From JACCXG01 sp963785755 (GTDB taxonomy: Bacteria; Acidobacteriota; Vicinamibacteria; Vicinamibacterales; 2-12-FULL-66-21), in NCBI GenBank assembly GCA_963785755.1, contig CAWAXG010000071.1:62001-126000 (forward strand): a DNA stretch of 64,000 nt, in the 5' to 3' direction. The position numbers and the translations under genes are program-made. Within the stretch, counting starts at the first letter, position 1. Every line of letters begins with the position of its first letter. Shown in pieces: positions 37,964 through 48,900 of this stretch. The notes beneath the pieces are model-generated. The model was given only the letters and a program-made list of their open reading frames with translations. It did no database searches and was not told the DNA's origin.

Positions 37964-40369
37964 TTATCGCTGCCGTTCGCCGGGCACCGGCCACCGCAGG
38001 TGCTTGTGCAGGAACGCGAACGTGCCCTGGCCGTTGATGCTGTGCCCGCCCTGGAAGAATTCAATCTCGGTGCGATCGCCGAGCCCCAGCTGCGCGTAGA
38101 GGAATCGCACTTTCGCGTACTCGTGCGCGACCCATTGATCCCGGCCGACCAGATCGAGATGACCGCGCTCGACCATGAAGGGACGCGGAAAGATCAGGTA
38201 CGACATCTCCGCGTAGTCGAACGTGTGTCCCCAATTCCAATAGGGCATCTCCCATTCGATCGTGCGCATGAAGCCGAAGGGCTGATCCGTCGCCGCCACC
38301 TTTCGCGTCCACTGGTTGAAGTCGCCGGAACAGATTGACAGCGCGTATTTATCGAGCAGCGGTGGAATGCGGACGGCCGTTTCCCCACCGTAGCTCAGGC
38401 CGTAGAAGGCGATGCGGTCCGCGTCCACGAACGGCAGCGATCCGAGCCACTCGAGAATGCGCTCGTGCTGGCCGAGGATGAACGAGAAGAGGGTGGCACG
38501 GATGGTGTTGGCCTTGCGACTCAGCCAGCGATAGCGATCCTCGCCGCGATAGAGATTGTGCGGAGCAAAGACGACGAATCCGCGGTCGGCCAGGGCCGAG
38601 CCGAAATCGTTGTAGGCCGACTGCTGCCGATCGATGGTGTCGCGCGGCACGCCGTTGCGCCCGTGCTGGATCACGACCACCGGGCGCCGCTCTCCCGCGC
38701 GCAGGTCCTTGGGCACGACCAGCACGCCCCAGGCGAACACGTCGGGCCACACGTCGAGCACGACGTCCCAGGCCGCCCACCGATCCGTTTCGGCGACCTT
38801 GCGCGTACGAGGATTCAGCGCGACATATGGCCGCTCGAAGACGCCGACGCCGTCCTTTCTGAATCGCTCGCGATACGGTCGCGCACCGTCGATGAACTGC
38901 TGCGCCGGCAACAACGGACGCGTCTTCTCCGTACTCCAGCGCAGCGCGGTCAGCTCCGGGAGCACCTTGAACAGAAACGCCTGATCGCGGACGTGCTCAG
39001 CCGCGCGGACCAGGGACTGGACGTGCCGCTCGATCTCGCGCGCGGCGCGATCGTGACGCGCGGCCGGATCGAAGCGGCGGCGCCGGTCCGCCACGGGTGG
39101 GCCAGCTGCCGCCGTCGTCAGAGTGAAGCCGAGGCGTTTCGCGAAATCGCCGAGCGCCTTGGCCGACACCGGTCCTGCGGGCTGGTCGCCAGCCTCAATC
39201 ACGAGCGAAGGGCGTGTGAATCCGTCGGCGGCGGGAATACGCTCGAACTCGGCGCGCACGGATGGTCCGTCAGGCGTCTGCCGGTTGCCCTTGCTGCTGG
39301 TGAACGAGGAAACCTGCGCATGTTCGATGACGAGATGCCGCGGCAGCACCAGCGAGGCGATCTCGGCGTCGCCGAACCGCTCGAGCAGGCTCCAGACGTT
39401 CCGATCGATCGGTTCTTCCCAGACGCGCCCGCGGCGATTGAAATAACCGCTGACCAGCGCGCCATCGATCCGTGTGTCGATCGCCGCCGCATGGAATGCG
39501 ATCAATCCTCCTTCGGCATATCCAACCACGCCGATCTTCGCCGCTTCGCCACGACGGGCGCGAAAGCTGTCCACGGCCGCGAGAACCTTCTGCACCTCGT
39601 AGCCGATCGTGTGGCGGCCCATGTGAAATGACTGCCGGTACAGCCATTCGCGCCAGGTCTGCTGCGTCTTCTGAAGCTGCGGATCGGTCGCGCCGACGAG
39701 TTCGCGATTGATCAAGGGAAGGATGAGAAGCTCGCATCCGCTCTCAGCCAGCAACCGCGCAAACTGCCGCTCGCGGGGCAATCCGGGCGCGAGGCCGAGG
39801 ATCACTTCAGGAGTCTGCCCGGCATCGGGCACGACCACGAGGTGGGCAGACGGCGCGCGCGCCGCCGGCTCGACGAGCAGTCCCTCTGCCGAAACCCCGT
39901 CGAGCACCGGCCAGCGGACCTGATGCACCCGGTACCGGCTCGTCTCCGCAACCAGGGCAGGGTTCTCGTCATCACCGTAGCGTTCCAGGCCTGGAGCCAG
40001 GCGGGGATCGACGACGCCGAGGATCTCGCGGAGACGAGCGCGGTTCTCGTCGATCGACTTCGTCCAGGCGGCCGGCGACGAGCGGTCGTAGTTCCAGAAT
40101 CGGGTGGCCTTTGCCTGCGTGTCCGCGATCTGCGCTTCGACGAACCGGTGGGCGCCGTCCATCATCCGGCCCGAGAGATCCTCTTCGGGCCATTCGAGCG
40201 GGGCGGTTTGCGGCAGGGGGCCGGTCGCAGGAGGGAATTGTCCGGATGTCGGGCGTTCGGCGGTGCTTCGTATGATGCTGAAGGCGAGCGTCAGCGCCAG
40301 GCAGACGAACAGCGTGAGGAGCGTTCGAAACGGGCGACTGTTCCTTCTCTCTCTATCGATTCGCCACAT
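37964..40369 (-). CDS. Exported two-domain alpha/beta hydrolase
   Basis: An 801-aa protein with an N-terminal membrane leader (LLTLFVCLALTLAFSIIRS). The first hydrolase fold (LVEPAARAPSAHLVVVPDAG ... KIGVVGYAEGGLIAFHAA) has Glu in place of the nucleophile Ser in its GxSxG position (GYAEG). The second (RRPVVVIQHGRNGVP ... RIAFYGLSYGGETAVRIPPLL) has an intact GLSYGG nucleophile, with a late FFQGGHSINGQGTFAFLHKHL His. It resembles acetyl-xylan esterase/dienelactone hydrolase families. ATG at 40369 overlaps the upstream gene's stop by 17 bp, so the two are coupled. Substrate unknown. Confidence 0.75.
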   Translation of the reverse strand: MWRIDRERRNSRPFRTLLTLFVCLALTLAFSIIRSTAERPTSGQFPPATGPLPQTAPLEWPEEDLSGRMMDGAHRFVEAQIADTQAKATRFWNYDRSSPAAWTKSIDENRARLREILGVVDPRLAPGLERYGDDENPALVAETSRYRVHQVRWPVLDGVSAEGLLVEPAARAPSAHLVVVPDAGQTPEVILGLAPGLPRERQFARLLAESGCELLILPLINRELVGATDPQLQKTQQTWREWLYRQSFHMGRHTIGYEVQKVLAAVDSFRARRGEAAKIGVVGYAEGGLIAFHAAAIDTRIDGALVSGYFNRRGRVWEEPIDRNVWSLLERFGDAEIASLVLPRHLVIEHAQVSSFTSSKGNRQTPDGPSVRAEFERIPAADGFTRPSLVIEAGDQPAGPVSAKALGDFAKRLGFTLTTAAAGPPVADRRRRFDPAARHDRAAREIERHVQSLVRAAEHVRDQAFLFKVLPELTALRWSTEKTRPLLPAQQFIDGARPYRERFRKDGVGVFERPYVALNPRTRKVAETDRWAAWDVVLDVWPDVFAWGVLVVPKDLRAGERRPVVVIQHGRNGVPRDTIDRQQSAYNDFGSALADRGFVVFAPHNLYRGEDRYRWLSRKANTIRATLFSFILGQHERILEWLGSLPFVDADRIAFYGLSYGGETAVRIPPLLDKYALSICSGDFNQWTRKVAATDQPFGFMRTIEWEMPYWNWGHTFDYAEMSYLIFPRPFMVERGHLDLVGRDQWVAHEYAKVRFLYAQLGLGDRTEIEFFQGGHSINGQGTFAFLHKHLRWPVPGERQR

Positions 40370-42677
40370 CGAGCATCCAGATCGTTCCAGACGTTTCGGT
40401 GATCGGAAGAAAGACGTTGTTCGACGAGACTGCAATCTCGACCCTGCCGAGATCGCGGGCCAGTGCGTGCTGCGGTCCGCGGAACGACGTCACGCGGAAC
40501 GGCTCGCCGCTGATGCGTCCCTGAGCCTTGTCGAACCGCTGTCCCCACAGGTTGATCGCCCCTTCGCGCGTTGACAGGAAATAGATGGCGTTGCCGTCCG
40601 GCGACCAGCGAGGCTTGTCGTCGTACTGCTTGCCATCGGTGATTTGAATCCAGGGCCCTCCGGCGGCGGGCATCACATAGATGGTGGAGACGTCGCGCTG
40701 CTTGTAATCGAGCGCCATGAAACTGATCCAGCGTTCGTCGGGAGAGAATCGCTGGCACAGCAGGCTTCTGGTCGCGTCGGACGCAACCAGCCGGACGTCC
40801 GCGACTCCGTCCGTCCCCACCGGCATCAGACAGGTGCCCATCGGTTGATTCGGCGATCGACGGCACGCGGCGAGCAGCCAGGCGTTGTCCGACGACCAAT
40901 CGTCCGGGACGACCTCTGACTGGACTGGCAGGGTCAGCAGACGATCGGGCATCCCAGCCGTGTGAATCGCGACGGCCGGCGTCACCCCCGGGCGTTTGGA
41001 CGACAACCGCCGCAGATACGCGAGCCGGGTCCCGTCGCGCGACCAGCGGGGACTAGTCGGCATCCAGTCCGAGCTCGCGCTCAGCAGATGCTCGCCACCG
41101 CCGGCGACCGATCGTTCCCACAATTCGTGACGGTTGCCGCGGATGGTGCGATACGCGACCTTGGTTCCGTCGAGCGGCGCCGACACGTCGTACTCGGCGG
41201 GACCGCCAGGCGTCAGAGGCTGGCCCGCGCCGGTCAGCGTTCCGGTTCCTGGATCGAACGGAAAGCTCCAGACGCGCGTCCGCTCGTGGCTGACGGTGAA
41301 CGCTAGCCGCCGTGCGTCGGGCGACAGCGTCAGGTCGCTGTATTGGCCGGGACCGCTGTACAGACGCTCCGGGCTCCCAGTCCACGCCAACGTCTTCTCG
41401 TCGACGGCGACGCGCCAGATGCTGTGAGCACCATCGAGGCGGCCGGCGAAGTAGAGGTCGCGTCCGGATCGTGACCACACGAACCGTCCCAGGCTGCTCG
41501 TCCAGTCGTTGATGCGATCGAGCAGATCCGACGGTATTGCCGAGGTCGTCGCGCCATCGCCGTCGATGTCCACCGTGACGAACGTCCAGCTTCCATCCGT
41601 CTGCCGGCCGGCAATCGAAATCCGGCGCCCGTCGGGATGCCACGACGCGGAGGGCGAGCGGAAGCCGGACGTGACATCCGGACGCAGGGCGCGCAGCGGT
41701 TGACCGTCCACGCCGACGATGCGGAATCCGCGGGTGATGACCGGTGTGGTGTCCGTCAACAGAATCCGGTTCCCATTGGGCGACCACCGCGGATAGAACC
41801 CGCCGTCCGAGATGCGGCGTGCGGGTCCGCCGTGCGCCGGCATGACGTACACGCCTCCCTTGTCCTTTTCCGATCGGAAGGCCAGCCACCGGCCGTCAGG
41901 GGACCAGTCGGCCTGCGACTCATCGGCCGGATCGTCCGTCAGCCGTACCGGGATCGGCTCGGACATCGAACGTCGATACAGATCGAGGTTGCCCGCGCGA
42001 TCGGTTGCGAATACGAGCGCCGAGCCGTCGGGCGACCAGGCGGGGTCGCGCTGCAGTTGGCCTTCGAAGGTCAGTTGCCGAACGTTCACGTCTACGTGAT
42101 GGGTGAATGACGAACTGCGGGTCGAGACCAGCATCGCGATACCGGCAGCCGCGACGCACCCGACAGCCGCCGCGGCAAGCCACCAGCGGCCTGAACCGCG
42201 GGATGACGCCACCGTCAGCGGCGCAGCCTCTGGCGCCGCCGCATCGAACGCGGCATTTATTCCCGGGAGTCCCAAGAGGCCCGGCGAGCCGATCTCCAGC
42301 TCATCCTCGCGCGGGCTCCTCTCCGATTCGACTTCGTCGTGCAGTTCCGTGACGGGCGCGACGAACATGTAGCCGTGACCAGGGATGGTAGAGATGATGT
42401 CGTGCTGACCACGACGCTCCTGAAGGATCTTGCGCAGCGTCGAGATATGCCTCGCGAGGTTGTTCTCCTCGACGACTGTGTTTGGCCACACGAAATGCAG
42501 CAGGTCGGACTTGTCGACGACCTCTCCCCGGCGTTCGATGAGGACGCGGAGCACGTCCGCCGTCTTCGGCGTCATCGGCACATGAAGCCCGTCGCGCCAG
42601 AGAAGGCCCCTCGACATGTCGAACATGTACCGGCCGAATCGATATCGGTGAGGACCTGCCGGAGAATTGCTGGCCAT
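40353..42677 (-). CDS. ToxR/CadC-like winged-helix protein fused to a TolB-type propeller
   Basis: About 774 aa, intact. Residues about 10-110 are the winged helix (YRFGRYMFDMSRGLLWRDGLHVPMTPKTADVLRVLIERRGEVVDKSDLLHFVWPNTVVEENNLARHISTLRKIL ... ISTIPGHGYMFVAPV). One transmembrane segment follows (WWLAAAAVGCVAAAGIAMLVS). The periplasmic part has many PD40 repeats (WSPDGSALVF, WSPDGRWLAF, WSPNGNRILL, FSPDERWISF, WSPDGNAIYF). Same design as the gene at 25029-27192, though only distantly similar. It probably controls, and may sense the product of, the hydrolase translated from the same mRNA. ATG at 42677. Confidence 0.85.
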   Translation of the reverse strand: MASNSPAGPHRYRFGRYMFDMSRGLLWRDGLHVPMTPKTADVLRVLIERRGEVVDKSDLLHFVWPNTVVEENNLARHISTLRKILQERRGQHDIISTIPGHGYMFVAPVTELHDEVESERSPREDELEIGSPGLLGLPGINAAFDAAAPEAAPLTVASSRGSGRWWLAAAAVGCVAAAGIAMLVSTRSSSFTHHVDVNVRQLTFEGQLQRDPAWSPDGSALVFATDRAGNLDLYRRSMSEPIPVRLTDDPADESQADWSPDGRWLAFRSEKDKGGVYVMPAHGGPARRISDGGFYPRWSPNGNRILLTDTTPVITRGFRIVGVDGQPLRALRPDVTSGFRSPSASWHPDGRRISIAGRQTDGSWTFVTVDIDGDGATTSAIPSDLLDRINDWTSSLGRFVWSRSGRDLYFAGRLDGAHSIWRVAVDEKTLAWTGSPERLYSGPGQYSDLTLSPDARRLAFTVSHERTRVWSFPFDPGTGTLTGAGQPLTPGGPAEYDVSAPLDGTKVAYRTIRGNRHELWERSVAGGGEHLLSASSDWMPTSPRWSRDGTRLAYLRRLSSKRPGVTPAVAIHTAGMPDRLLTLPVQSEVVPDDWSSDNAWLLAACRRSPNQPMGTCLMPVGTDGVADVRLVASDATRSLLCQRFSPDERWISFMALDYKQRDVSTIYVMPAAGGPWIQITDGKQYDDKPRWSPDGNAIYFLSTREGAINLWGQRFDKAQGRISGEPFRVTSFRGPQHALARDLGRVEIAVSSNNVFLPITETSGTIWMLDVANR

Positions 42678-42934
42678 TTCGGCGTTCAACTTTCTTTCAC
42701 CGCGATTTTCAGAATTCCCACATAGACAAGCGCGCAGCTTCGGGCGTACAACTTCCGGCCAGCGTGACATCAGGCCGACTTGCCGGCGGGGATTACGAGG
42801 CCCCAAGTGTACTTGTTTACCCGAGGCGTTTCCGGTCGTTCTGCGATGCGAAAACAGTCGGCTTAGTCGGCTTGATGACCAGCGGAAGGAACAGAAGGAA
42901 GGATGATCGCGCTCGAGGAACGGCTGGGGAAGCC

Positions 42935-43585
42935 ATGCGCACGCTCCGGGTGTTGACGCTGACAGCTGTGCTCGCGGCTGCGAGTCTCGACCGTCTGGCC
43001 GCCACTGCCGGCGTGCATCGTCGCGGCCCCACCGCGACCACGTCGAGTCAGGCGCCGGCGACGAAAAAGGTATACAAGGAATGGACGATGGACGACCTGC
43101 TGCCGAGCGTGAAGGACCTGGGCAGCAGTCGTGACTGGAATCGCGGGCGCGAAGTGTTCACGAAGGGCGCCTGCGGCGTGTGCCACGCGTTCGGATCCGA
43201 ATCGGAGGGCACCGGGCTCGCGCCGGATCTCACGTCGGTTGCGACGAGCTACACCCGCGAGTTCATTCTCCAGTCCATTCTGGAACCGTCGGCCACGATC
43301 AACGGACGTTTCTTCCACACCAGGTTCACGCTGAAGAACGGCGAGGTCGTCACGGGCTCGGTCGTGGAGACGGCCGGCAAGAAAATCCTGGTCGCGCCGG
43401 TGATGATGAATCCGGGCGTGACGGTCGAGATCGCTGCCGCGGACGTCAAGGCCGAGGAGCCGTCGGCGGTGTCGCCGATGCCCTCGGGACTGCTGAACGA
43501 ATTCACCAAAGAGGAGATCGTCGAGCTCATGGCGTTCCTCGACGCCGGGGGTGATCGGAACGCTCCTGTCTATCGGAAGAAATGA
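42935..43585 (+). CDS. Exported heme-binding (cytochrome c-like) protein
   Basis: A 216-aa protein. Leader LTLTAVLAAASLDRLAATAG, then GREVFTKGACGVCHAFGSESEGTGLAPDLTSVATSYTREFILQSILEPSATINGRF with heme site CGVCH. The rest (TRFTLKNGEVVTGSVVETAGKKILVAPVMM ... MPSGLLNEFTKEEIVELMAFL) is the Planctomycete/acidobacterial heme-binding-domain pattern found beside sorbosone-dehydrogenase-like proteins. It is followed 10 bp later by exactly such a protein, so it is the likely electron acceptor. Confidence 0.8.
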   Translation: MRTLRVLTLTAVLAAASLDRLAATAGVHRRGPTATTSSQAPATKKVYKEWTMDDLLPSVKDLGSSRDWNRGREVFTKGACGVCHAFGSESEGTGLAPDLTSVATSYTREFILQSILEPSATINGRFFHTRFTLKNGEVVTGSVVETAGKKILVAPVMMNPGVTVEIAAADVKAEEPSAVSPMPSGLLNEFTKEEIVELMAFLDAGGDRNAPVYRKK

Positions 43586-43595
43586 CGAGGACCGG

Positions 43596-45869
43596 ATGAA
43601 GACCAGAGGATGGGGCCGTGCCACCGCCGCCTTCGGTGTGCTGCTGATGGCTCTCGCTGAGCCCGCTTTCGTGCAGGCGCCGGCGGGTGCCGGCGGCGCG
43701 CAGCCAGGACAGCCGGCGTCGCCGGGCGCGGGCCGCGGCCGTGGATTGGCGCTGGATGTCAGCCAGGACTATCCCGCCGATCCGAACACGGTGATCCAGG
43801 CGCAGCATGGCTTCAAAGTGGAGGTCGTGGCCAAGGCCGATCGGCCCACGCAGGGCTCGTGGATCAGCATCACCGAAGACAACCAGGGACGGATCATCCT
43901 CGGTGCGAACGAGCAGCAGCCGTTCACGCGCCTGACGCTCGACAAGGCAGGCAAGGTCGCGAAGACCGAGACGATCTTCACGCCCGTGTCCGAGTCGATG
44001 GGGATTACCTGGCACGACAACGCCCTTTACGTCCAGGGCGGCCGCCTCGAGAAGGCGTTCACGCAGACGATCGACAATCCCGGCTTCGGGCGTCAGAGCG
44101 GGCAGGCGGGGCTCCACCGGCTCCGCGATCCGAAGGGAGACGGCAGCTTCTCCGAGGTGGAGACGCTCCGCACCTGGGACGGGCACGAAGGCGGTCATAG
44201 CGACCACGGGATCCACGAAGCCCGGGTGTCGCCTGACGGCAAACACTTCTACATCATCAACGGCAACGGCGTGGTGCCGCCGCCTGACGTGTCTCCGAAT
44301 TCGCCGCTGCGGAACTATGCGGACGATCGCATCATTCCGCTGCTCGGCGAGCAGACGAACCGGCTCGGACATGAGAAGGCGCCTGGCGGGACCATCGCGC
44401 GGACCACATTCGACGGCAAGGATCTCCACCTGTTCAGCGGCGGCATGCGCAATGCGCTGCACTTCGACTGGAACGCCGACGGGGAAATCTTTTCCTTCGA
44501 CAGCGACATGGAGCCGGAGTTCGGCGTGCCGTGGTACCGTCCGGTGCGCGTGTTCTGGATGCCGAGCGGCGCCGACCTCGGATACCGCGGCAACAGCGGC
44601 AAGTACCCGACCTGGTACGAAGACTCGCTGCCGCCGCTCGTGGAGATCGGGCTGGGCAGTCCGGTCGGCGTGACGTTCGGCTATCGCACCGCGTTTCCCG
44701 CGCGATACCAGAAGGCGCTCTATGTCGCCGACAACAACTACGGACGCATCATCGCCGTGCACCTGAAGGCAGTGGGCAGCGGGTATGTCGCGACGTCCTG
44801 GGAGAACTTCATCTGGCCGAAGGGCCTCTACGGCGGCACGCCGCGAATGCCGCACAACGTCACCGACATGATAGTGTCGCGCGACGGCACGTTCTATTAC
44901 GTCATCGGCAACCGCCGCACGCAGTCCTATCTGATGAAGGCCACATACGTCGGGAAACAGCCGACGGCCCGCGTCGATTACCGCAATGTCGACGGCGCGG
45001 CGGATCGCGCGCTGCGGCGGTCGCTCGAGCTATTCCACTGGACGCGCGACGATCCCAAGGCCGTGACCGCGGCGTGGCCGCATCTCGGCAGCGAGGATCG
45101 GTTTCTCCGCTTCGCTGCGCGCGTGGCGCTCGAGACCGTGAGTCCGGACACCTGGAAGGCCCGGGCGCTCGCCGAAGACGACGCCGCCACTGCCGTCATC
45201 GCCCTGCTGGCTCTGGCCCGCGTCGGCGGCGCGGCGGCGAACGACCCGCTGTTCGCGGCGCTCGACAAGTTCCCCCTCTCGACGCTGCCCGATCCCCAGC
45301 GGATTCAGAAGCTGCGCGTGATCGAGGTCGCGGTCAGCCGCAACGGCAGGCCTTCGCCGGACGCCATCCAGCGCGTCATCGCCGACGTCGACGCCGTGTT
45401 CCCGGGTTCGTCGTTCGAGCTGAACACAGAGATGTCGCAGATTCTCGCCGCTCTCAACGCCGAAACCGTGGTCGAAAAGACGATGAGGCTGATGGCGCAG
45501 ACGAAGATCTACGAGGAACACTTCGCGTATCGCTACAACCTGCGGTCGGTGACCACCGGATGGACGCTGGAGGCGCGGCGCGCCTACTTTCAGTGGTTCA
45601 ACGAGGACCACAGCGACGACCAGCATCGCTACGACTACCGCGAGTGGTTCAACCGGGTGAACCAGCAGCCGCGCATCGCCGGCAACGCGCAGTACCTGAA
45701 CCAGGTGCGCACCGCCGCGCTGGCGACGCTCACCGAAGCGGAAAAGGCCGACGCGGGCCTCGCCGCAATTCTGGCGGCATACAAGGCGCCGCCTCCAGGT
45801 CGCCGCGGCGGTATGCCGCCGGCGGACAATCCGGCGCCGGGCGGACGCGGACGGGGTGGACTACGTTGA
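43596..45869 (+). CDS. Exported sorbosone-dehydrogenase-like propeller protein
   Basis: A 757-aa secreted protein. After a leader and a Gly/Ala/Pro-rich stretch, a six-bladed propeller is visible: GSWISITEDNQGRIILGANEQQPFTRLTLD, SMGITWHDNALYVQGG, HSDHGIHEARVSPDGKHFYIINGNG, GGMRNALHFDWNADGEIFSFDSDMEPEFGVPWYRP, KALYVADNNYGRIIAVHL. This is the DUF7133/membrane-bound dehydrogenase family that pairs with c-type hemes. The last 250 residues are a helical repeat (HEAT-like) region. ATG 43596 after GAGGACCG. Sugar or polyol oxidation in the periplasm is the likely role. Confidence 0.8.
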   Translation: MKTRGWGRATAAFGVLLMALAEPAFVQAPAGAGGAQPGQPASPGAGRGRGLALDVSQDYPADPNTVIQAQHGFKVEVVAKADRPTQGSWISITEDNQGRIILGANEQQPFTRLTLDKAGKVAKTETIFTPVSESMGITWHDNALYVQGGRLEKAFTQTIDNPGFGRQSGQAGLHRLRDPKGDGSFSEVETLRTWDGHEGGHSDHGIHEARVSPDGKHFYIINGNGVVPPPDVSPNSPLRNYADDRIIPLLGEQTNRLGHEKAPGGTIARTTFDGKDLHLFSGGMRNALHFDWNADGEIFSFDSDMEPEFGVPWYRPVRVFWMPSGADLGYRGNSGKYPTWYEDSLPPLVEIGLGSPVGVTFGYRTAFPARYQKALYVADNNYGRIIAVHLKAVGSGYVATSWENFIWPKGLYGGTPRMPHNVTDMIVSRDGTFYYVIGNRRTQSYLMKATYVGKQPTARVDYRNVDGAADRALRRSLELFHWTRDDPKAVTAAWPHLGSEDRFLRFAARVALETVSPDTWKARALAEDDAATAVIALLALARVGGAAANDPLFAALDKFPLSTLPDPQRIQKLRVIEVAVSRNGRPSPDAIQRVIADVDAVFPGSSFELNTEMSQILAALNAETVVEKTMRLMAQTKIYEEHFAYRYNLRSVTTGWTLEARRAYFQWFNEDHSDDQHRYDYREWFNRVNQQPRIAGNAQYLNQVRTAALATLTEAEKADAGLAAILAAYKAPPPGRRGGMPPADNPAPGGRGRGGLR

Positions 45870-45949
45870 CGTCTCGCAATACCGCGAACGTCATCAACTC
45901 CCGAGAGCTCGGGAGGGTGCCTGCGCTGCGGGCGCCGGGAGGAAGACTG

Positions 45950-48900
45950 GTGCGACGGGTATCGTGCGTTCTCGCAATGATTGCGCTCCTCGACCTGGCA
46001 CTGGCCCCGCGGGCCTGGGCGCAGGCCGGCGAACAGGGTTCCCTCACGGGGACCGTCACGGACCCGCAGGGCGCCGCGCTGCCCGGGGTAACGGCGTCGG
46101 CGACGAACCTCGGCACGAACGTCACGACCACGGCCGTGACCAACGCCTCCGGCGTCTATCTGCTCTCGCCATCTGGTCAATGGCCGCTACCGCGTCACGT
46201 TTACCTGTCCGGGTTCAGCAACGCCGCGCGGGAAGTCGAGCTGCGTGCCGGCGACCGGCTCCGGCTCGACCTCGGCCTGACGGTGGGAGGGGTCACCGAA
46301 GAGGTCAGTGTCGTCGCTTCGACGCCGCTCCTCGAAACCACCACGGCCACCCGCAGTCAGGTCGTGGCGCAGGAGCTCGTGGAGAACCTCCCGAGCTCGG
46401 GGCGGAATCCGTTCACGCTTTCGCACATCGTCCCTGGCGTGGTCGGTGAGCCTGGCAACCGCCAGAGCATCCAGCTGCGGCCGTTCGACAACGGCGGCAT
46501 GGACGCCCTCTCGATCAACGGCGGCGTCGTCCGCAGCAACAGCTTCACGCTGGACGGCGCGCCGAACACCAGCCGCGAAGGCGGTACGAGCGGAAGCCTC
46601 GCGTTCGTCCCCTCTCCGGACGCCGTGCAGGAAGTGCGGGTCGCCACGAGCACGTATGACGCACAGTTCGGGCGCACCGGCGGCGGCACCGTGGCGGTCT
46701 CCATCCGCAGCGGCACGAATGCGTTTCGCGGGTCGGCGTACTACATTCACCGCGACGCCAGCCTCAACGCGAACCTGTACGAGAACATCGTGCGCGGCAT
46801 TCCGAAGCAGGAGATCTTCCACTACAACCCCGGGGGCACCATCGGCGGCCCGATCAAGAAGGACCGTACGTTCTTCTTCTACTCCTACGAAGGTCTGAAG
46901 TCCGGCATTCCCGTCGGCGCGGGACAGCGCACGCCGACCGAGCTCGAACGCGCCGGTAACTTCTCGCAGTCAGGGGTGACGATCTATGACCCGCTGAACA
47001 GGATCAACAACGTTCTGCAGCCCTTCCCCGGCAACGTGATCCCGCGTGATCGGATGGATCCCGTCGCGCTCAACGTGCTGGCGTACATGCCGTCGCCGAA
47101 TTCGGCGCCGGACGCGGCGGGGAACAATTTCTTCCCCGAGAACAACTCGCGGTTCGACACCTACACGTCGGGCATCCTCCGGATGGATCACAACTTCGGC
47201 GCCAACCATCGTCTTTTTGGCCGGTATGCGCACAACGGACGGCGCGAGACGCGCGCCTACGCGGGCCGCGAGCCGGAGGCGAGGACCGGCGGATACCATC
47301 ACCGCTGGAACAACGTCTTCAGCGTGGACCTGACCTCGACGCTCAGTCCGACGATGCTCTCGACCGTGCGGGCCGGCTGGACGCGGCATCGACGGCTCGA
47401 CAACTCGACGGCCGAGGATATCGGCGGCTTCGATTCGTCCGCGCTCGGGTTTCCCTCGTCGTTCACCAGCCAGATTCCGCCCCGCTTCGTGCCGATCACA
47501 GTGGCTGACTATGGCGGCGCTGCTGTCGGTCAAGGCGGGGGACAGGACGGCGTCGCCGACGACTACTATGTCCAGGGTCAGCTCACGAATGTCCGGGGTC
47601 GCGCATCAGCTGAAATCCGGCGTGGAATACCGGACGGCGCGGAGCCTCGTCGAGAACCCGTATCGCGGCGCGAATCTCGCGGCATTCAACTTCACGCGAA
47701 ACTTCACCTCGTTGCGGCCCAACGTCGCCACTCCGACGGCGGCTGACGGCGGCAACGCGTTCGCGTCGTTCCTGCTTGGATACGCCGCCACCAGCAACGT
47801 TCAGCTCCAGGCGCCGCTCAATTGGCGGAATTCGTATGTCGCGGCCTACCTCCAGGACGACTGGCGTCTTTCGAACCGGTTGACGGTGAACCTCGGCGTG
47901 CGCTGGGACTACGAGCTGCCGACCAGTGAACGCGACAACCAGGTGAACTCGGGCTTCGATTACAGCGGCGTGGCGCTGGTGTGTCCCGCCTGTCCGGCGT
48001 CGGGGCTGCCTCGCGAATTGCTCGGAGGGCTGACGTTCGCCGATGGCGAGATCTACTCGTCTGACCTCAATAACTTCGGACCGCGCGCGGGCTTCACTTA
48101 TCAGGTGGCGAGCGACACCGTCGTCCGCGGCGGGTACGGTCTCACCTACCTGCCGGCGGATACCGACCGGGGCACGGTCACCGGGTTCAGCCGTACCACG
48201 TCCTACGTCGCGTCGCTCGATGCCGGTCTGACGCCAGCCAATCGGCTGAGCAATCCGTACCCGACCGGGCTGCTCGATCCGCTCGGCTCCTCCGCGGGTC
48301 TGTCGACCGCGCTCGGGACGAACATCAACTATCACATCCGCGATCGCGAGATTCCGCAGTACCACCGGTACTCGGTCGGCGTCCAGCATCAGCTGCCGTG
48401 GCGCAGCGTGATCGACGTGAGCTTTGTGGGCAGCGCGACCCGGAAGCGGCCCGTGTCGCGGCCGGTGAACGACTTGACGCGCGAGCAGATCCTGCTCGGC
48501 GACGCGTATCTCAACACGCTGGTTCCGAACCCGTTCGTCGGCCTGATGCCCGACGCCGGCGCCACCAACACCGCCGCGACGGTTCAGCGCCGGGTGCTGA
48601 TGCGGCCGCTGCCGCAGTTCGGCACCATCAACGAACAGCTGGTCCCGATCGGCTATGGCAACTACTCGTCGATCCAGGTGTCGTGGGAGAAGCGGCTGTC
48701 GCACGGGGTGCAGTTCCTCGTCGGCTACACCGGTTCGGTCACGAAGGAAGCGCTCTCGCCGCTCAACCAGGGAGAGCCGCTCTACGAACAGCTCACGAAC
48801 ACGCACCGGCCACAGGTCCTGAGGCTCAGCGGCGGATGGACCACCCCGGCGTTCCAGGGCCGGCACTGGACGCTGCGGTACCTCCTCGGCGACTGGCAGA

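Noticed and set aside
44531..45949. The first part of a 1,071-codon plus-strand frame leading into the second TonB receptor
   Set aside because: This part overlaps the sorbosone-dehydrogenase-like gene in another frame. The receptor itself starts at GTG 45950 after a good ribosome site.
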